Positions 59,926-64,000 of a stretch of 64,000 nt of DNA are shown piece after piece (positions within the stretch are counted from its first letter, which is position 1; each line of letters opens with the position of its first letter). The stretch comes from an uncultured Planctomycetota bacterium. GTDB lineage: Bacteria; Planctomycetota; Phycisphaerae; SM23-33. Both the position numbers and the translations under genes were made by a program. The stretch covers positions 1 to 64,000 of the forward strand of contig CAITIS010000084.1 in assembly GCA_903892515.1 (NCBI GenBank). Reading direction: 5' to 3'. A model generated the notes under the pieces. The model did not search any database and was not told the origin of the DNA. It saw only the letters and a list, made by a program, of their open reading frames with translations.

Positions 59926-61560
59926 ATGAAAATCGCCTTGGCACAGATCAATCCGACCGTCGGCGACATCGCGGGCAATTGCCGGCGGATCGCCTCGGCC
60001 ATCGCGCGGGCCAAAGAACTTGGCGCCGAGCTGGCCGTCTTTGGGGAATTATCCGTCACGGGCTATCCGCCGCGCGACCTGCTGAGCCGGCCCGCCTTTG
60101 TCGCCGCCGCCGTGTCGGCCGTGCGGGAATTGGCCCAGGGCTGTCGCGGCATTGCGGCCCTGGTCGGCTACGTCAGGCCCACCACGCGTTCGCCCGGCAG
60201 GCCGCTGGAAAACGTGGCGGCGCTGCTCTCGGGCGGCGCCATCGTGGATGAGCACGTCAAGACGCTGCTGCCGACCTACGACGTCTTCGACGAAACCCGC
60301 TACTTCCAGCCTGGCCCCTCGCCTGAACCGCTGCTGCTGGAGGGGCAAAACCTGGGCGTGAGCATCTGCGAGGATCTGTGGGACCGGCCCGCCTTAGGCA
60401 GGGCGCTGTACGAGAACGACCCCATCGGCCACCTCCACCGATCCGGCTCCCAGGTCATCATCAACATGTCCGCCAGCCCGTTCCAACTGGGCAAGGTCGA
60501 GGTCCGCGAAGACCTCGTTCGCCGCCAGGCCCTGCGCACGCACCTGCCGATCATCTACGTCAACCAGGTTGGCGGGAACGATGAACTCATCTTTGACGGC
60601 GGCAGCCTGGCCGTCTCGGGCGATGGCCGGGTAATTGGCCGGTGCAAGAGCTTTGCCGAAGACCTGCTGGTCATCGACACTCTCGGCGAACCGGTCCGGG
60701 TCGAGCCCGTTTTGCCGCACATCGCACAGTTGGCTGAGGCGCTCAAGCTGGGCCTGCGCGACTACCTTGGCAAGTGTGGCTTCAAGAGCGTGGTGCTGGG
60801 GCTTTCGGGCGGCATCGACTCAGCCGTGGTGGCCACGCTGGCCGCCGACGCGCTGGGGCCTGAGCACGTGCTGGGGCTGGCCATGCCCTCGCGATATTCC
60901 AGCGAGCACTCGCTCAGCGACGCCCATCTGCTGGCCAAGAACCTGGGCGTTCAGTGCATCGACGTCGGCATCGAGGCCATGCACCAGGCCTTCGAGCGGG
61001 CGCTGTCGCCGCTGCTGCCCAAGGACGCCATGGACATCACCGACCAGAACGTGCAGGCCCGCATCCGCGGCGTGGTGGTGATGGGCTTTTCCAACGCGCT
61101 GGGGCACATGGCCCTGGCCACCGGCAACAAGAGCGAACTGGCCACGGGATATTGCACGCTGTACGGCGACATGAACGGCGGGCTGGGGCCCATCGGCGAC
61201 GTGCCCAAGACCATGGTGTATCAACTTGCCCGGCACCTCAGCGGCCCCTCTGCACGCATCCCCGAAGGCAGCCTGACCAAGCCGCCATCGGCCGAACTCA
61301 AGCCCGACCAGACCGACCAGGATCGCCTGCCGCCCTATGACCTGCTCGACGCCGTGCTGCATCGGTACATCGAGAAGGAGCAGTCGATTGAGGAGATCGT
61401 GCGCGACGGCTTTGATGCTGAACTGGTCCGCAAAGTGGTGCGGATGGTGACGTACTCTGAGTACAAGCGCCGCCAAGCCCCGCTGGTGCTGAAAGTGACT
61501 GGCCGGGCCTTTGGCAGCGGGCGCAGGATTCCAATCGCGTGCGTGAATTTCGGCTTGTGA
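59926..61560 (+). CDS. nadE: Glutamine-dependent NAD+ synthetase
   Basis: 544 residues. The N-terminal nitrilase-type glutaminase (1 to about 265) has the catalytic triad: Glu41 (GELSVTGYPPRD), Lys in VKTLLPTYDVFDE, and Cys in GVSICEDLW. The C-terminal synthetase (about 275-544) has the PP-loop LGLSGGIDSAVVATLA and the GNKSELATGYCTLYGD motif. Converts deamido-NAD to NAD with ATP and glutamine. The start codon abuts a heptad array and has no ribosome-binding site. Monocistronic or first gene before tadA. Confidence 0.95.
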   Translation: MKIALAQINPTVGDIAGNCRRIASAIARAKELGAELAVFGELSVTGYPPRDLLSRPAFVAAAVSAVRELAQGCRGIAALVGYVRPTTRSPGRPLENVAALLSGGAIVDEHVKTLLPTYDVFDETRYFQPGPSPEPLLLEGQNLGVSICEDLWDRPALGRALYENDPIGHLHRSGSQVIINMSASPFQLGKVEVREDLVRRQALRTHLPIIYVNQVGGNDELIFDGGSLAVSGDGRVIGRCKSFAEDLLVIDTLGEPVRVEPVLPHIAQLAEALKLGLRDYLGKCGFKSVVLGLSGGIDSAVVATLAADALGPEHVLGLAMPSRYSSEHSLSDAHLLAKNLGVQCIDVGIEAMHQAFERALSPLLPKDAMDITDQNVQARIRGVVVMGFSNALGHMALATGNKSELATGYCTLYGDMNGGLGPIGDVPKTMVYQLARHLSGPSARIPEGSLTKPPSAELKPDQTDQDRLPPYDLLDAVLHRYIEKEQSIEEIVRDGFDAELVRKVVRMVTYSEYKRRQAPLVLKVTGRAFGSGRRIPIACVNFGL

Positions 61561-61696
61561 TGGGAATTGCGAACTACGAGTTTCGAGTTTCGAATTGTGA
61601 GTCGTTCATAGGCGACCTCGCGGCTGCGAGGGGTTGGTCTTAATTCGAAATTCGCGATTCGAGATTCGAAATCCAGCTCAGTGTGATTCCGTGACT
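61561..61696. repeat. Inverted pair of heptad arrays before tadA
   Basis: Left array about 61568-61600 (GAACTAC, GAGTTTC, GAGTTTC, GAATTGT). Right array about 61641-61675 (ATTCGAA, ATTCGCG, ATTCGAG, ATTCGAA). Their reverse complements share GAATTTC/GAGTTTC-type units. The spacer holds a CGACCTCGCG/CGCGAGG hairpin. Confidence 0.85.
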
Positions 61697-62158
61697 ATGA
61701 CACATGACGCCCTCATCGCCGCCGCGATTGAACAGGCTCGCCTGGCCGAGCTGGCCGGCGATGTGCCCATTGGCGCGGTGATCGCCAGGGATGGGCAGAT
61801 CATCGCCCGGGCCTTCAATCGCCGCATCATCGACCGCGACCCGACGGCCCATGCCGAGCTGCTGGCGATTCGGGCCGCGTCGGCGGCGATGGGCGACTGG
61901 CGGCTGGAGGGCTGCACGCTGGCCGTCACGCTGGAACCCTGCCCGATGTGCGCCGGTGCCATCGTGCTGGCGCGGATAGATCGGCTGGTGTACGGGGCGT
62001 CCGATCCCAAGGCCGGGGCCGTGCGGACGCTGTACCAACTCTGCGATGATGTGAGATTAAACCACCGCGTCGAAGTCGTCGCAGGCGTGCTGGCCGATGA
62101 GTGCGGCCAACTGCTGACGGAGTTCTTCCGCAAGCAGCGGGCGCTGGGGAAGAAGTAG
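61697..62158 (+). CDS. tadA: tRNA-specific adenosine deaminase
   Basis: 153 residues from ATG 61697; the frame upstream is repeat. Converts A34 to inosine in the tRNA anticodon. The cytidine/deoxycytidylate-deaminase fold has its zinc His and catalytic Glu in TAHAELLAI (about 53-61) and the two zinc Cys in PCPMCAG (about 84-90). YGASDPKAGAVRTLYQL and the HRVEVVAGVLADECGQLL C-terminal helix are typical of TadA. Confidence 0.95.
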   Translation: MTHDALIAAAIEQARLAELAGDVPIGAVIARDGQIIARAFNRRIIDRDPTAHAELLAIRAASAAMGDWRLEGCTLAVTLEPCPMCAGAIVLARIDRLVYGASDPKAGAVRTLYQLCDDVRLNHRVEVVAGVLADECGQLLTEFFRKQRALGKK

Positions 62159-62479
62159 TTGAGGTCTGAGGCCAGAGGTCAGAGGGACGCGAACACGGAG
62201 CGTGTGTGGACTCTGCCGCCCCTTCGGGGCTGGTATGCTGGAGACACTCACCGGGGGCTCACGCCCCCGGCTACAATCGTTCCGGCCCTTCGGGCCTAGG
62301 CAGCATTCCAAACTGTGGCGTCCAAAACTCAGCCTCTGGCCCGACCTCACGCCTCCGACATTCGGCCTCACGGCTCGTCCTTGTGTCCTGACCGCAAGCC
62401 TCCGGCCTCCGACCTCCGGCCTCATCCCTTTCCTTTTGCATTTGAACAACCCGCCGTCGCGGGTCGATAATAGTTCACG
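62159..62479. repeat. Inverted heptad pair around a multi-hairpin repeat, before mfd
   Basis: 62160-62190 is a G-rich heptad array (GAGGTCT, GAGGCCA, GAGGTCA, GAGGGAC). About 62400-62430 holds C-rich heptads (CCTCCGG, CCTCCGA, CCTCCGG, CCTCATC) in inverse orientation. Between them, 62205-62300 is a copy of the family at position 1, followed by irregular CCTCACG-type heptad relics. Confidence 0.82.
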
Positions 62480-64000
62480 GTGTTCCAAAGGATTGCGTCC
62501 AGTACCCCGGTTCGGCAGATTGCCGAACGCCTGACGCCCGGGGGGGTGGTAAAACTCTCGGGCGTGTGGGGAAGCTCTGCGCCCATGCTGGGGGCGGCCA
62601 TCGCCCTGGCTCGCAACGCACCGGCCATCTTCATCTGCACCCACCTCGACGACGCCGACAGCCTGGCTGACGACCTGGAAGTCCTCACCGGCCTGGAGGC
62701 GGAGATCCTGCCGGCCTGGGAAGTCACCGGCAGCATGAAGGAATCCTCCGACGTGGAGATGGGGCACGTCAGCGACGAGGTCACCGGCGAGCGGCTGCGG
62801 TTGTGCCGGCTGCTGTCGCAGGGGGCGTCGAGCGGCACACCCATGGCGCCCGTGGCCCAGCCGCTCTCGGGTGGGGCTGCTCGCGCGGGGCGACCGCCCA
62901 CGGGCAAGATGCCCGGCCGACGCATGGGCGAGACGCCCATGACACGCATGGGCGAGACGCCCATGTCACGCATACAACGCGCGGGCGAGACGCCCGCGAC
63001 ACGAACGGACAGAGGCGCGGCGGCTGCGTCGCCCACGGCCGCGACACGAACGGACAAAGGCGCGGCTGGGACGGCTGCGCCGACTGCGGGCGCGCCGGCC
63101 GCGACGCGGGCTCCGGCTTTTATCGTCGCGCCGATCCTGGCGCTGATGCAGCCAGTGCCGTCCAAGCAGATACTCCAGGCCGGCCGGCTACCGCTGCGGG
63201 TCGGCCAGAGCATCGAGCCGGAAAAGCTTGCCCGCTGGCTGGTGGAGGCTGGTTTCGACCACGTTGACGCGGTGGATCAGCAGGGCGAGTTCGCCCGGCG
63301 CGGCGGCATCGTGGACGTCTTCGCCCCGGGCGAAAACCAGCCCGTCCGCATGGAATTCTTCGGCGACCAGATCGAGTCGATCCGCTGCTTCGATCTCGAC
63401 ACGCAGCGTTCCACGCAGACGCTGCAAGCCTACGACCTGGTCTCGACCTCCATTGGCCGGATGGTCGATCCCGAGCAGGTCACGCAGTTCCTGGAGTATC
63501 TGCCCGCCAACGCCGTGGTGTGCGTGATCGAGCCGATGGAAATCTCCTCGCTGGGCCAGACCTTCTACCGCCGCCTGGAGTCGGCCCGCGGCATCTTCAA
63601 GGCCGATGAGGTCCTAATCGCGGCCCACCGCTTCAGTACACTGGAAATGGCCGCCTTTGGCTCGGCCAGGCACGATGCTGAGGAGGGCTCGGTCTCGCTG
63701 GGCATTCGCTCGATTCAGCGGCTGGAGATGGCCACGGCCGAGGCCCTGGGCGAGCTGGACAAGCTCAGCCAGGACAATGAGCTGTGGGTGTACTGCGAGA
63801 ACCCGGCCGAACGCGACCGCTTCATCGAGATGCTTTCGACCAGCCACCCGCACCTGGTCAAAACGCTGCACACGGCCATCGGCCACCTGGCCCACGGCTT
63901 CCACTGGCCGGCGGAAAAGCTGGTGGCGGTGGGGCATCACGAGATCTTCCACCGCTACGTCAAGTCGCGCCGGCTGCGGCGGGTCCGCACGGGCCGGCCC
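62480..64000 (+). CDS. mfd: Transcription-repair coupling factor Mfd, 5' part, with a repeat-derived insert
   Basis: 507 codons from GTG 62480 to the window edge; an in-frame TAG precedes it at 62471. Mfd couples stalled RNA polymerase to UvrA. The N-terminal part begins with VKLSGVWGSSAPMLGAAIAL, then the UvrB-homology region FIVAPILALMQPVPS, and QGEFARRGGIVDVFAPGE with MEFFGDQIESIRCFD. Helicase and RNAP-binding domains lie beyond the window. Between about residues 115 and 213 is a low-complexity insert with RMGETPM repeated and RAGETPATRTD, encoded by in-frame GCGGGCGAGACGCCCGC repeats and absent from standard Mfd. Confidence 0.9.
   Translation, partial: MFQRIASSTPVRQIAERLTPGGVVKLSGVWGSSAPMLGAAIALARNAPAIFICTHLDDADSLADDLEVLTGLEAEILPAWEVTGSMKESSDVEMGHVSDEVTGERLRLCRLLSQGASSGTPMAPVAQPLSGGAARAGRPPTGKMPGRRMGETPMTRMGETPMSRIQRAGETPATRTDRGAAAASPTAATRTDKGAAGTAAPTAGAPAATRAPAFIVAPILALMQPVPSKQILQAGRLPLRVGQSIEPEKLARWLVEAGFDHVDAVDQQGEFARRGGIVDVFAPGENQPVRMEFFGDQIESIRCFDLDTQRSTQTLQAYDLVSTSIGRMVDPEQVTQFLEYLPANAVVCVIEPMEISSLGQTFYRRLESARGIFKADEVLIAAHRFSTLEMAAFGSARHDAEEGSVSLGIRSIQRLEMATAEALGELDKLSQDNELWVYCENPAERDRFIEMLSTSHPHLVKTLHTAIGHLAHGFHWPAEKLVAVGHHEIFHRYVKSRRLRRVRTGRP

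Overview
The window is high-GC bacterial chromosome with long non-coding gaps that are densely packed with dispersed hairpin repeats. Very large pilus/secretin proteins, several uroporphyrinogen-decarboxylase-like paralogs of unknown role, FG-GAP and TPR/SPOR envelope proteins and these repeat families together suggest a Planctomycetota bacterium, perhaps Phycisphaerae. That placement is inference; no rRNA or tRNA gene was seen.

Layout. 180-1879 (-): low-affinity phosphate transport (DUF47 regulator plus PiT permease). 3228-12639 (+): a type IV pilus / type II secretion-like operon that reads as a PilM-PilN fusion, PilO-like and PilP-like inner-membrane proteins and a 1122-residue secretin, ended by a strong terminator. 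13203-20936: a secreted protein of unknown function, a PfkB sugar kinase (-), an rph-lipoprotein-rdgB operon (-), a superoxide dismutase with a Tat-like leader and a TPR-SPOR lipoprotein. 20936-22312: a Wzz-like membrane protein. 22669-27538 (+): a complete pstSCA-pstB-pstB-phoU operon. Its two PstB ATPases have complementary motif losses, as in asymmetric ABC heterodimers.

28005-34449: rlmN, an Nramp-UspA fusion (-), a BaiN-type flavoprotein and a DUF155/RMD1-like membrane protein. 34887-41947: a sugar nucleotidyltransferase and GHMP kinase pair, two UroD-like proteins, a metal-dependent hydrolase and a DUF4832 protein (-). 42074-52797: a small membrane protein, an FG-GAP protein, a trypsin-like protease, a large secreted protein, an MFS transporter, an AMMECR1 protein and a third UroD-like protein. 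53283-59757: a nitrogen-control island with amt-glnB, glnK, an amino-acid permease with a complete C-terminal P-II domain, and a divergent NifA-like sigma-54 activator. Good sigma-54 promoter matches precede amt and the permease. 59926-64000: nadE, tadA and the 5' part of mfd, which runs off the window.

The most unusual non-coding feature is a set of short tandem arrays with a strict 7- or 9-bp period. Each array has its own unit sequence. Several occur as inverted pairs around a spacer. Some abut or supply start and stop codons (rlmN, nadE, baiN). A second repeat family, with core GCGGGCGAGACGCCCGC, lies inside operons and has entered the mfd reading frame, where it encodes a low-complexity insert of about 100 residues.
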